DNA of 64,000 nucleotides from Thysanoteuthis rhombus (lineage: Eukaryota > Mollusca > Cephalopoda > Oegopsida > Thysanoteuthidae): positions 26,152,709 to 26,216,708 of the forward strand of contig OY735233.1 in assembly GCA_963457665.1 (NCBI GenBank), in the 5' to 3' direction. Of this stretch, positions 54,515-64,000 are shown piece by piece (the first letter of the stretch is position 1; each line of letters starts with the position of its first letter). A model generated the notes under the pieces. The model saw only the letters and a program-made list of their open reading frames with translations, did no database searches and was not told where the DNA came from. The position numbers and the translations under genes are program-made.

Positions 54515-54945
54515 GTCTAGTTAGTCATTCAAAAGAAATCGTCATGTGACCAACATCTCTAGACAGCATACCAGGTTGGGTTGATCGATAAAACATTGGG
54601 AAGAGGGGTGACAAATTAATAAGTTACCTCTTTTGCCTTTTATTTGGCTAAACTAATAAAATTCAGGTCAAAATCCAAGGGACCAATATTGCATAAACTT
54701 ACGAAGTAAATTGAACTCCCCCACACACGCATATATGTATACACTAAGAAAACCTACTTATAGGGGGAAATTTTGAAAAAAAAAAAAAAAATTTCTAAAC
54801 TTGAGGAATTTAGGTCGAAAGCCCTCTAAAACCATTGATATGGCCTGTGCGCATGATACAAACATATATAACCATCCGGACCAACCTGAAAACTGAAGAA
54901 ACCTACATTGACCGTACGGGTGAGTTTTGTTGACAGTTTCTGATG
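54515..54945 (+). repeat. Family A, full-length-like copy
   Basis: Starts GACAGGTCTAGTTAGTCATTC, as the left-end extension seen in three reverse copies, and ends CTGAAGAAACCTACATTGAC. A short TATATGTATAC insert and A15 lie inside. Confidence 0.8.
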
Positions 54946-54949
54946 AGGT

Positions 54950-55190
54950 GAATTCAAAACTTAAACGTCACTAATTGGAGGAGGAGGAGACGTTAAAATT
55001 TTCCCTGTTCAGTTCAAGAGAGAGAAAGTGACTGTGGGTTAAGTTGTAAGTGTTACTAACAGACAGGATGTAGTCTTGTGGGAGGGAAGGGTATCGTGGG
55101 TCCCATTAAAAAGGTTACAATGCAACGACAGAGAGACCAGCAGCATTGTCGGCTTGTTTACACAACACCCAACAGCAATTTGTTGAAATT
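54950..55190. repeat. Unclassified repeat shared with 51650-51930
   Basis: See 51600: CGTCACTAATTGG, GACAGGATGTAGTC, CAATGCAACGACAGAG and CAACAGCAATTTGTTGAAAT / CAACAGCAATTTCTTTTGAT, in order. Confidence 0.6.
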
Positions 55191-55369
55191 TAATTAGACT
55201 TGATATCAAATTTCTTTCTTCTTAAAATATGAGCTGTAAAATCATTTTCTCTTCTGAAGCAATGAAAAATTGCTGGACAGACCTAACCCTCTTCTAAACA
55301 GATTGTAACCAGCCCTCTAATACAATTTTTGTGTTTGTGTGCATGCCCTTAATCTATAGGGTGCTTTAG

Positions 55370-55790
55370 TTTGATAAGGCTTTGACTTATCAAATCACCA
55401 TAACCCCACAAATGGCCTGATCAACCATCCAAATGGGTTACAGTTTCTTCTCTCTTTGAGTGTCTGTATGAATGCCTGTCAGTATCTTTGGGCTCTCCAG
55501 GTCATATTTTTGAAAATTTGCATCAATACACCACTAGGCACCATTTTAAAAACGTTTATTTTTTTTTTTAATTGCTTTTGAGGATCTTCTAAGGTCATTT
55601 TGAGACCAACACTGCCCAAATCTTGTGCAGGTATTTTTCTATAATCGTTCTGGCATACACACGGGATGTCATTTTAGAAACCGTCAATCAAAACTTTAAT
55701 ACATTTTCTACATTATTAGTTCTGGTACCTGCAGGGGCTATGGTGATTCACTAATGCAAGGTTTGGATGTTCATTTACATATCAAATTCC
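55370..55790 (+). repeat. Family C, opposite-strand copy
   Basis: Reverse complement of the family C landmarks: TCATATTTTTGAAAATTTGC, ATTAGTTCTGGTACCTGCAG, GGGCTATGGTGATTCACTAA. Confidence 0.65.
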
Positions 55791-55799
55791 TATCGGCAC

Positions 55800-56275
55800 C
55801 TTTCACTCACTGCCATAAATTCAATCTGATGGTTGCAATGAAAAATAACTAGAATTAAGATGACAGAAAATACTAGTCAAAAATCAATAATAGTTCACAA
55901 TGCTTCATCTAACAACAAAAGATATTATAAAGATACTATTGGTAATACTAATGCTACTACTAGTATACATACAAACAATAACAAATATGGTGCTGAGCGA
56001 TCAGGAGAAGTGAAACGTCAGGTTTAATTTAGATTTTATCTTGTCATCCGCATAAGTCCTTATAGCTCAAGCCACAGAGCCAGTGTGGCAAACCCAAAAA
56101 TAATTTCCGCACTAATTTCACCTCAGAAAAGCGTTTTAAAAAATTAGCATAAAATGGCTATATTCGCCAAAATAGCTAGGAAATAGCCATAAATTGCCAT
56201 ACACTGGTGGTCGGAGTAGTTGCAATGACAAACAACTGAGATGAAAGAAACTATTAGTCAAAAATTAATGGTAAT
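55800..56275 (+). repeat. Two family T tail fragments
   Basis: 55830-55890 (GGTTGCAATGAAAAATAACT, AATTAAGATGACAGAAAATA) and 56205-56270 (GTTGCAATGACAAACAACTG, GAAACTATTAGTCAAAAATT). The DNA between them has no other feature. Confidence 0.6.
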
Positions 56276-56279
56276 AAAA

Positions 56280-58170
56280 CTGCTATTTGATTTTTTTAGA
56301 TATAAGTATCTAAAGATTTCCAAGATAATAAAATTGACAAGCTTGGCTGTGCTAAGGTCAAACTCCCTTGCTCAATTAAAATCTAAAAGGTAAACAAAAC
56401 AAAATTCATTTCTCCATAGAAAATTATTCCAAAACCATGTGTCCCCGTCTCAACTCCTTTATCAGCAGTCGTCGTTAATGGGATTTGGTAACTGCAACAG
56501 GACAAGTCAACCTGAGTTAGGCTTTAAAAGTGGGAGTGAATTCCTCATCAATTTTTGCGTACGTCACTGTGTCACTTATTTGTGCATGACTTCACTTGTT
56601 TTTCTTCTAGTCATAGTCATCCATGATGGTTACTTACAAAAATAAAGTGAAATCTCAAATGAGGTCAAAAGTCAATAGAAAGAGTTGGAGTCCCGACATA
56701 TCCTGAACCCTACTTTCAACAGCTGCTTGCCTCGATGTGAAAATTTAGTTAAAAAAACAAAAAAAAAAACAGCACACACTGTGCTATGATACAAGAGAGT
56801 CTCAGCTTGTCACACAAAAGTTTTTCTGGGAAATCAATCACTGCAGTTGTTAGTAAGAATTGCTTGGCAATGACTAAGAATAAATTTTGAAGTTGTGGCA
56901 GAGATGCCAAATCAGCCTTTTTTTTGGCTAGATCAAGCTGATTTTTTCCTGTTTAGCCAATAAAAATCTGCAATAACTGATAACCGAAAAATCTAGTTAT
57001 TTAAAAAAAAATAGTTGATTTTATTTTATATCATAGCTAGCTCAAAACATTCATTCAATATTTATAGCCATAAACTTAGCCAAGAGAGGAAAAACTTTTG
57101 CCAATTTTAGCCATTTTTAAAGAATTTTTAGGATCAGTCAGAGCAAATCAAAACTACAAAAAATTATTTTTGTCATAATTTCTTTTTTTACCTAAAATCA
57201 ATGAACTGAATTTTTTCCAAAACTTTTGCTTAGAACATTTTTGGAGTCAGATACAAAAAATTCGCTAGTTTATTAAAAGTAAAATATCTATTATTAATTA
57301 GTTCTGGAATCTTAGTATATAGCTATTTTAGTTGAAAATCAGGCTTTAAATGAATTCATAACATTTTTAGCCATAATGTTAGCTGGAAGGAATATATAAA
57401 ATCCTTGGCACGTAAGTTAATTTCTTCGGACAGAAGAGACAAATTAGCTATATGCACTGAATTTTTGCCAGACACATCAATCAATTCTATGTGTGCAGAG
57501 AAAGAAAGAAAAAAAAAAAAGCCAATGTAGATGGCCGAAACAAATCAACAATGAAATGAGGATTTGACAATGACTTTTTGTTGACTTCCAGAAAAACCTA
57601 TCACAGGGGTATCCATGAAGTCATTATCTACTCTCGTTTAAACAGTGAAATTTATTTCTATCTCACGAACGAATACAAAGAAGCATGAAACAATAGTAAT
57701 TTGCCGCATCAAAAGGAAAAAAATGCAGTATAATCTGCGATCAGTTTTAGAAGATTCCACCAAGTAGGACTAATAGATAAGATGATCCGCAAACTGGTGA
57801 ATAAATCCGATTAAACGAGTTCTTTACATGATCAAACGAAGTGTATGACCACATAAATCAAAGGAAAACATGAAGTCAGTCAATCAAATCGTTACTGAAG
57901 ATCCATACACATCCATTCATTTAGCATCACACAGACTCAATCTCACTCCAGTTATCAGAGCATGAAGTTCTGAGAGTACATTAGCATGAAAAGAGCTATC
58001 ATCAGTAGAGTTTTATATGACTTACATGAAGATTTTTCTATCAATCAAACGTGGGTTACAACTCTGGACTACTTACATTAACGTATACAAAATACTGCAG
58101 ATGCTATAACTCTGCAAATGGTCAAAGATGGGTGTCTGAATGCTGCTGATTAGTTTGGGCTGTGTAGGGG
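56280..58170. other. No accepted gene
   Basis: 56930-57380 is rich in TAGCCATAAA / TAGCTATTT strings, a loose low-complexity repetition (also 56140-56200). A weak minus-strand exon candidate is at 58077-58111. Confidence 0.3.
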
Positions 58171-58172
58171 TA

Positions 58173-58199
58173 CTGATGATGATTGCTGCCTTTCGAAAC
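58173..58199 (+). repeat. Hammerhead-like core (Penelope-type end)
   Basis: CTGATGA, a 15-nt segment, then GAAACATGTATGG. This has the most canonical first box of the five sites, but no obvious stem II. Confidence 0.35.
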
Positions 58200-58718
58200 A
58201 TGTATGGTGTCTCCTGGGAGAGCATGCTGTCATGTGCTCTTTATGGAGGAGCAACTGTGTGTGTGAGAATGGATAGGCTGCTCAGTCCAATTCAGTTTAG
58301 CAAGATGCTCTGTTGATAGGTGGCAGAACAAATGCTGACACAGCCACAGAGCAATCGTTGTGGTATACAGCACCTATCATTCACAGAGAGTCACCCATCT
58401 GAATTATGACAAGGTTCCATGTCTCTAAACATTCGTGATCCGACAAAAACCCGTGTATCCAGAATGATTTGGCTGCGGATAATACTGGGCATCATGCCAA
58501 GCTCTATTCTTGATTATTTAATGAAGGTTGCCACTTAACTGTAATCTGAGAGAATTATATTTGATTCCAATGTGTTTTACTAAAATAAAGATGCTATTGT
58601 CACCTGCATTTTAAAGTTGTTTGTTAAACATGTGACCAGTTTTCTCCACCCTAACCCCTGCAATAAATGTTACAGCAGGTGGGGAGAGAAGCTGTATATG
58701 TTCATATATTCAGTGAGA

Positions 58719-58759
<41 letters not shown>

Positions 58760-58760
58760 T
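58719..58760. repeat. (GT)n microsatellite
   Basis: GT repeats with two interruptions (GC near the start, AT at about 58753). Confidence 0.95.
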
Positions 58761-58859
58761 ATAGACCTTGAACATGGCAAATGTCCACGAGAGAAACATC
58801 CTGAATTAATAATTAACAGGGAAACTAATGCATCTCAAACAAACAAGTAGATTATTATT

Positions 58860-58995
58860 AATTCCCGACAACTATTTACCTTCATCTTAATTCTTTATTT
58901 GTTTTTTTTGTTTTTTTTACTCAAGCTGTCAATTTGCGGCAGTGAGTTAATAGCAGACTGGAAATTGGGAATAATAATAAGTTATTAACACTGAA
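58860..58995 (-). repeat. Family T SINE tail, minus strand
   Basis: TTTACCTTCATCTTAATTC is the reverse of the family T tail. Beyond it TTTGCGGCAGTGAGTTAATAG is not matched elsewhere. Confidence 0.4.
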
Positions 58996-59199
58996 ACAAC
59001 CAGAATAACAAAGTTTTGATTAGTGCGGGTTTTGATGTAGTGTCGTAAAGGTATTGTAGCACAAACCAATGTAAATGAGTATCAACTAAAAAAAAGAACA
59101 AAAAACATTGATTTATGATAAGGATTTAAACAGTAAGTAAAAGTTTGGAACATCAACTGCACTTATCAAGGTGCACCTATAATATTTTATAATACTTCA

Positions 59200-59204
<5 letters not shown>

Positions 59205-59240
<36 letters not shown>
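59205..59240. repeat. (AT)n then (CA)n microsatellite
   Basis: TA repeats running into CACACACACAC, directly abutting the head of the family S copy that follows. Confidence 0.95.
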
Positions 59241-59249
<9 letters not shown>

Positions 59250-59251
<2 letters not shown>

Positions 59252-59475
59252 GATGGATGAGGGATTTCTGTGTAAATAAAATATATCACTTAAATTTAGC
59301 GTTACTGACGGACAGACTGACCAGTTCCGTTGTCCAGAGGTAGGATATCGGCGTACGGGTCTGAAGTGAAGGTTTCAATTCTACCTTGCGGTACTGAATG
59401 GGATAATGGAAAGTCTATAGCCACACTGAAGAGATGTAATACATCGAAACAGCTGTCTGTGGATGACACAATAAT
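59250..59475 (+). repeat. tRNA-derived SINE, family S copy
   Basis: CTGATGGATGAGGGATTTC head, CAGAGGTAGGATATCGGC and AAGGTTTCAATTCTACC tRNA-like boxes, and a tail almost identical to 43250-43330 (over 60 bp from GGGATAATGGAAAGTC). Followed by (AT)n at 59475-59490. Confidence 0.8.
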
Positions 59476-59573
59476 ATATATATATATAACTATATAAATA
59501 AATAGTAGAATGTGGATTCACTACACAAACTAGTGCATATATACTGCTAACCTGATTTGTACCACATGTACTA

Positions 59574-59582
<9 letters not shown>

Positions 59583-59609
<27 letters not shown>
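59583..59609. repeat. (AT)n microsatellite
   Basis: GTGTGTGTG followed by ~24 bp of TA repeats. Confidence 0.9.
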
Positions 59610-61080
59610 AGAATATATATATAAGATAAAAGAGGTGGATTTTGAGGGAAATTTCTATTTTGGAGATAGCAGCCCTTGATCAATTATTCATAAACCGAGC
59701 CAAATCCAGAGGTTTTTATAGCCATTGATGATACAACAGATCTATGCAATATTGATGCACTGAAGGTTTTGGGGCGCTGGGATTGCAGCTGTTGTGTAGC
59801 AAAGACAAATCATAATTACAATAATAAATATAGATTTATTGAGACTAATTTTAGAAACTGCATTTCCAATTCTGTCACAGATGCAGAATGCAGAGTGAAG
59901 TGGAATGATCTAGAAAAGCCAAGTGATGATGATTAAAGCAACTCCACACAGGATCTGTCTCTCCGCCCAGTAATTTTTAGCCCCACTGGGGTGAGCCAAC
60001 AAGGCTGCTACTTCCAAGAGTAAAGACCAAGACATGGACTCAATTCAAGCTTTAACTTGTGTTTTCATGGTGGTTCAGGTAAATAGGAGCTGAACTTTTA
60101 GCACTCTGCAGGAAACGTAATTCACCAAGCAAAAAGTTTGTCCTGCTGCTACAGGCAACTGATCGCCTGACTACATCGTGTTTAAATTTTGAGCTTACGT
60201 TATATCACTTTCAGTCATACATGAACAGGCGCAGGCTTTCAAAGTTACTTACAGCACAAAAATCTTGGCACCTTTCGAAAAAGAATGCTGAGTGCTAAAG
60301 GTTAAGTGTTGAAAGAGAATCCAAGCATATTTGAGTATATGTTGGCAGAGGGTGGGGCAGACAGGATGGCATAACATACAAATGAGATATTCGCAAATGA
60401 GAGGCACTTGGCTCTCAAGGAGATGGGAGGGGGGTCCTGAGGGGATTTTTTGGCAAAGGCTGCTTGCATTCACTTCCCACTAATACCCTTGGGAAGGGCA
60501 TGATCACTTCTTTTCACCATCGGGTAAACAGCAAAGGCCATTCTGCAGGTCCCAAGCATGGATAAAGGAGGAGGGTTAGGGATGAGGCTGAGAATTCCGA
60601 CCCATTAAAAAAAAGAAAAAAAAAAACGTGACAAAGAGATGGTTTGAGTCAGAAAGGCTTCTGATGATACTGAAGAAATTAGCTAGGGAAGGAATCGGGA
60701 GGGGGGCACCTGTCAGGGGGAGAAAGTATAATGGTGAAAAAACTTACTAGATGACAATTTAAAAGGGGAGGGGTGCTGGGAACCCAAGAACCACTGACCT
60801 AAATAAAGGGCACTCCTACACAAAAAAAATGAGCCAAGCACTTTCAATCATATGAAAGTTTGGGTGTGTATTAAGGCCAAACTGGTTGAGGGAAGATTTG
60901 GAAACGCTGACCAGCTGTGAGGAGCAGTCAGAAATGAATGGAACAACATTGCTCAACACTATAAACAACTATCAGACAGCTTGACCAAATGGCTCAGTTT
61001 TCTAAAGAAAAATCAGGGAAAACTATCCTATATTAAAACACACTCTGCACACAAACACTACATTCACTGTTGAATAACAA
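59610..61080. other. No accepted gene
   Basis: Ordinary sequence. A weak minus-strand exon candidate is at 60253-60287. 60455-60560 resembles the family W body (TTCACTTCCCACTAATACCC). Confidence 0.3.
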
Positions 61081-61083
61081 AGT

Positions 61084-61490
61084 ATCCTCCCAATAGTCAC
61101 CTATGGAGCTGAAACATGGAACCTTACCAAGACACTGATCAGCAAACTGAGAACCATGCAAAGTGCACATGAAAGAATCATGCTCAACATCACATGGAGA
61201 GATCACAAGATAGCACAGTATATCATGAAGAAAACAGGAGTCCGAAACATCATAGAATCAATTAGGAAAACTCAAATGGCTATGGGCTGGTCATGTTGCA
61301 AGAATCATGACTCATAACATGGAACCTCATGGACTACATGCGAAACCAAAGCTGGCTGAAAGCGAGATGGAGATACGAACTGGACAGGTGCAGAGAATAT
61401 TGGCTCTGTGACGCCCATAATAGAGAGGTGTGGCAAATTCTGGAGAAGATCTATGTTCAACGACAGACGATAAAAGACTGATGATGAGAA
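61084..61490 (+). pseudogene. RTE LINE 3' fragment with tail
   Basis: ATCCTCCCAATAGTCACCTA through GAGATCACAAGATAGCAC and GGCTATGGGCTGGTCATG, to CAGACGATAAAAGACTGATG. A deletion near 61305 removes the segment after VARM. Confidence 0.9.
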
Positions 61491-61810
61491 TAAAGGGGTG
61501 ATTGCACAATTTTTTTTTTAATTTTTTTTTTAAATCAAAAAACCTTGGCTCATCTTTTTTGCCCAGGAGTGCACAGATGGACATCAGCTCATTCACCACA
61601 ACATGATGATGAACAAAGAGAGATGAACGAGAGTAAAGACTCAAGTTAGATAGAAAAGGATGTGGAAAGAATAACCGAGGAATTTTCAAAGAGAAAATAA
61701 TCACCATTGTGTCAGAAGCTGTTTAGGTCAAAGCAACATGATGAATCTGCAAGATGCTCAGAGAATCACATGAAAATCTTCTTTCGGAAATAACAGCAGC
61801 ACAAGTAGTG

Positions 61811-62005
61811 GTCCTAAGAAGTGTGGTCCCTACAATAGGACTCGTTTATTGCTTCACCTTTGCATCTCATACTTTAGCATTAATCAATATCCATGTTAAG
61901 GATAGTGATAGTGGTAGATAATTTTGAATCCACAGTCATCAGTATGAGAAGCAAGAATAAAGCAAAACAACAAGCTCTGCCAGAGGGACCACACTTCTTT
62001 TTAGG
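61811..62005. mobile_element. Foldback family I, copy 2
   Basis: The left arm (from GTCCTAAGAAGTGTGGTCCC) and the right arm (61943-62003, reverse complement CTAAAAAGAAGTGTGGTCCC) pair over ~60 bp, with GCTTCACCTTTGCATCTCATA facing GCTTTATTCTTGCTTCTCATA. Related to 43713-43893. Confidence 0.65.
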
Positions 62006-62124
62006 GGCAACATTACTTGACTTGTACAAGGATAGCTCTTCATTTTACCAGCAAACTCAGAGAGAATTGAAATTCAGGGGAAACTTAAATAGTGCAGGTT
62101 TTGATATAGCATGGTTAGTGTATT

Positions 62125-62425
62125 GCAACATGCGCATGCAAGAATAATGCTCCACATCACAGAGAGAGATCACAAGACAACTCATTATGTTAGAAAACAA
62201 ACAGGAGTCAGAGATAAAGAATCCAGACAATCACTGGACATCATGACTCGCAACATGGACTCCAACAGATAATATGTGAAAATGTGCCGGGCAGAAAATA
62301 ACATGGCATGACGGATTCGATAAGGTCAGAAAGTATTGACTCAACAACACATGATAGAGATATCCAGTGAATCTTGGGGAAGGTCCATGTCCAATTATAG
62401 ACACTAAAATGCTGATATTGATTAA
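62125..62425 (+). pseudogene. RTE LINE 3' fragment
   Basis: CAACATGCGCATGCAAGAATAAT .. AGAGATCACAAGACAACTC .. CTTGGGGAAGGTCCATGTCC. It lacks the KWQWAGHVA segment through an internal deletion near 62215. Confidence 0.85.
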
Positions 62426-62514
62426 ATTGAAAAAATAAAACAAAAAACATTGAATTATAAAACAACCTTGAATAGAGCAGTTTTGGGAATGAATTAATCG
62501 CAAAATTAGAGGTA

Positions 62515-62640
62515 TGATAAAGGTTTCTTCAGTTTTTCAGTTGGTTCAGCTGGCAGGTAAGCTATGTATGCACCATGAGTATAGGCTGCACAAAAAGAAC
62601 CAGATAGCTGAAAATTGAAACATTTACTCGTTAGATCAAG
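62515..62640 (-). repeat. Family A, right-end fragment
   Basis: AAGGTTTCTTCAGTTTTTC, GTTGGTTCAGCTGGC and TATAGGCTGCAC. It faces the plus-oriented copy that starts at 62780. Confidence 0.7.
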
Positions 62641-62751
62641 AAAAAAAGAAAAGAATTACCGGTAATATTCAAGTTAAACCATTTTGTTTTCTAAATATAT
62701 TTTGCTAATCATAATGTTTGAGAGTATCAAACCATCAGGGGAAATTATGAA

Positions 62752-62778
62752 TCATCATCATCACCACCACCACCACCC
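62752..62778. repeat. (ATC)n(ACC)n trinucleotide repeat
   Basis: ATCATCATCATC followed by ACCACCACCACCACC. It may be a remnant RTE tail, as it matches the family's CATCATCATC end. Confidence 0.85.
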
Positions 62779-62779
62779 A

Positions 62780-63165
62780 TATATTCTGTGTTGGGGGTGA
62801 TCAATTAAAAATTGGAAAAAGTGATGATTAATGAATAAGTTCATTTGTAACCCTCATTTGGGCTGTGATCATTATAAAAGGTCTGACTCTTCAGGGGGAG
62901 AAAAAAGGGAACTCACATTTCATATTGAACCTTCACTAAAAACCTATTTTGATGGAGAATTTTCAAGAAACAATTCCCCTAATCAATACGAGAGTGTGTG
63001 CAAAATTTCAAGTTTTTACTATGAATGGTAAGGCCTGGGCTAAGTCTCGATAGATGTAAATGTCAGAACACATAAATAACCAAAACCCAGCAACAGTAAT
63101 TAAACCAGTCTGTTGCAGTTAGCGGTGATTGATAAATATCACTCTTCACCACCTGTTGCAGTTAA
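62780..63165 (+). repeat. Family A variant with distinct tail
   Basis: GTTGGGGGTGATCAATTAAA .. GGGCTGTGATCATTATAAAA .. AACCTATTTTGATGG, then the tail (AACCCAGCAACAGTAATTAA, ACCAGTCTGTTGCAG) shared with 29885-30030. Confidence 0.7.
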
Positions 63166-63369
63166 GGGGTTAAATCAGGTGACATTCGAAAGTGGACATG
63201 AGTCATAGCTCAATTTACAAAGGAAACGGTAATTGTTTGGAAAAGGTTTGCAAAAAAAAAAAAGGGAGGTAAGTAGTCCAGATGTTGTACCTAATGAACT
63301 CTTGAATTGTAAATTTCATAACAACTGAAATCACCAAAGGTGGTGTAGGTTCTTATCTCTTTTTAAATG

Positions 63370-63640
63370 TGTACATATTTGTATTCCAGCACTCCTAGCC
63401 ACACTGCTTTGTCTGCAGACTTGAAAATTGGCATCAGTACTCCACTAGACCCTTTCTAAAGATCTATTTTTTGAGAAATAAAACTTTTTTGACCTCTTCA
63501 GGGCTACATTCTCCTGACCCTAATTTTTTTTTTTCTTTTGCTCTGAAGTTTTTTTAATAGAAAATGCCATTTGACTATAATTTTTCAACAGGACTTCAAA
63601 TTTTGACGTTACAGTTTTCAATTATTGACTGTGATAGCAA
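63370..63640 (+). repeat. Family C, diverged copy
   Basis: GACTTGAAAATTGGCATCAG and TACTCCACTAGACCC match 55510-55540 (GAAAATTTGCATCAATACACC). Later parts are only loosely alike. 63640-64000 shows nothing further. Confidence 0.5.
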
Positions 63641-64000
63641 ATATATTCCTTATTTACATGAGTTAGTACAGATAAACACTGTTAGAAATGACAAAAAATT
63701 TGTTTGAACATTTTGCATTAATTTCAACTGTATATTCTTTCTAGTGTTACAAATATGAAAAATATGGTCTAGTTTTCTACTGACATTTATTCCATAATTA
63801 GTCAACAGCAATCACTCAGTTTTCTATACAAGTTACCTTTTTTTTTTTTTGTAAATCTTTTCCAAAAAATTACCTCGGAAACTTTTTTATAAGTCAACAT
63901 CACAGAAAAATGGATCCTTTATAACAACCTTTTTTTATAACAGTCAAATAGATATTAGGAAGTCTGCCTGAAGAGTATCAAGCCATCTAATAAAGTCCCC

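Noticed and set aside
61327-61707. 126-codon minus-strand open frame
   Set aside because: First part is the antisense of an RTE fragment, the remainder low-complexity Phe/Leu-rich sequence.
1-64000. CRISPR arrays, operons, origins, attachment sites
   Set aside because: No regularly spaced direct repeats of CRISPR type and no prokaryotic gene structure; the sequence is eukaryotic.

Overview
This is a 64 kb piece of an AT-rich animal nuclear genome. It has no prokaryotic gene organisation. The only intact-looking long protein is the reverse transcriptase part of an RTE-type LINE, and the rest is mostly intronic or intergenic DNA filled with transposon remains, tRNA-derived SINEs and simple repeats. 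Content points to an invertebrate. A cephalopod or other mollusc is my best guess, but this is a weak inference from style (RTE LINEs ending in TGATGA tails, several tRNA-type SINE families, many (AT)n tracts), not from a recognised host gene.

Host gene. Two minus-strand exons can be argued from splice signals and reading frame. Exon A (23672-23765) encodes a transmembrane helix followed by a basic stop-transfer stretch. Exon B (18392-18422) is a 31-nt micro-exon whose phase matches exon A and continues it into an acidic, tyrosine-containing tail. The 5.2 kb between them would be an intron. I do not recognise the protein. Further exons are probably outside the window or too short to call; four weaker candidates are listed as findings.

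Mobile elements. One RTE LINE (13716-15245, minus strand) keeps an open 495-codon reverse transcriptase frame but has lost its endonuclease end. Twelve decayed fragments of the same family lie at 1.3, 5.2, 22.0, 22.3, 22.9, 27.8, 27.9, 35.2, 44.0, 51.1, 61.1 and 62.1 kb. DNA transposon remains include an internally deleted mariner transposase (6.3-6.9 kb), two pogo/Tigger-type transposase relics (12.0 and 15.5-16.4 kb), a hAT-like MITE (11.7 kb), a piggyBac-like MITE with TTAA ends (34.0-34.9 kb), and two kinds of foldback element (31.1-31.5 kb; 43.7 and 61.8 kb).

Repeat families. A ~400 bp interspersed family (called A here) has at least 13 copies, one inside a Tigger relic and flanked by a 25-bp near-perfect duplication. 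Families C, E, F, G, H and S and several tRNA-like SINEs each recur two or more times. Several modules sit directly against (AT)n tracts. A 2 kb GA/GACA satellite (8.8-10.4 kb) runs into a 26-bp minisatellite (10.4-10.8 kb).

Possible novelty. Five sites carry a hammerhead-ribozyme-like core (CTGANGA, a variable segment, then GAAAC or a decayed version). Three have exactly the same 33-nt span, two of these flank the LINE in inverted orientation, and one lies at the centre of a palindromic element at 33.0 kb. This looks like the ribozyme-bearing ends described for Penelope-like retroelements, but it needs a covariance-model search.
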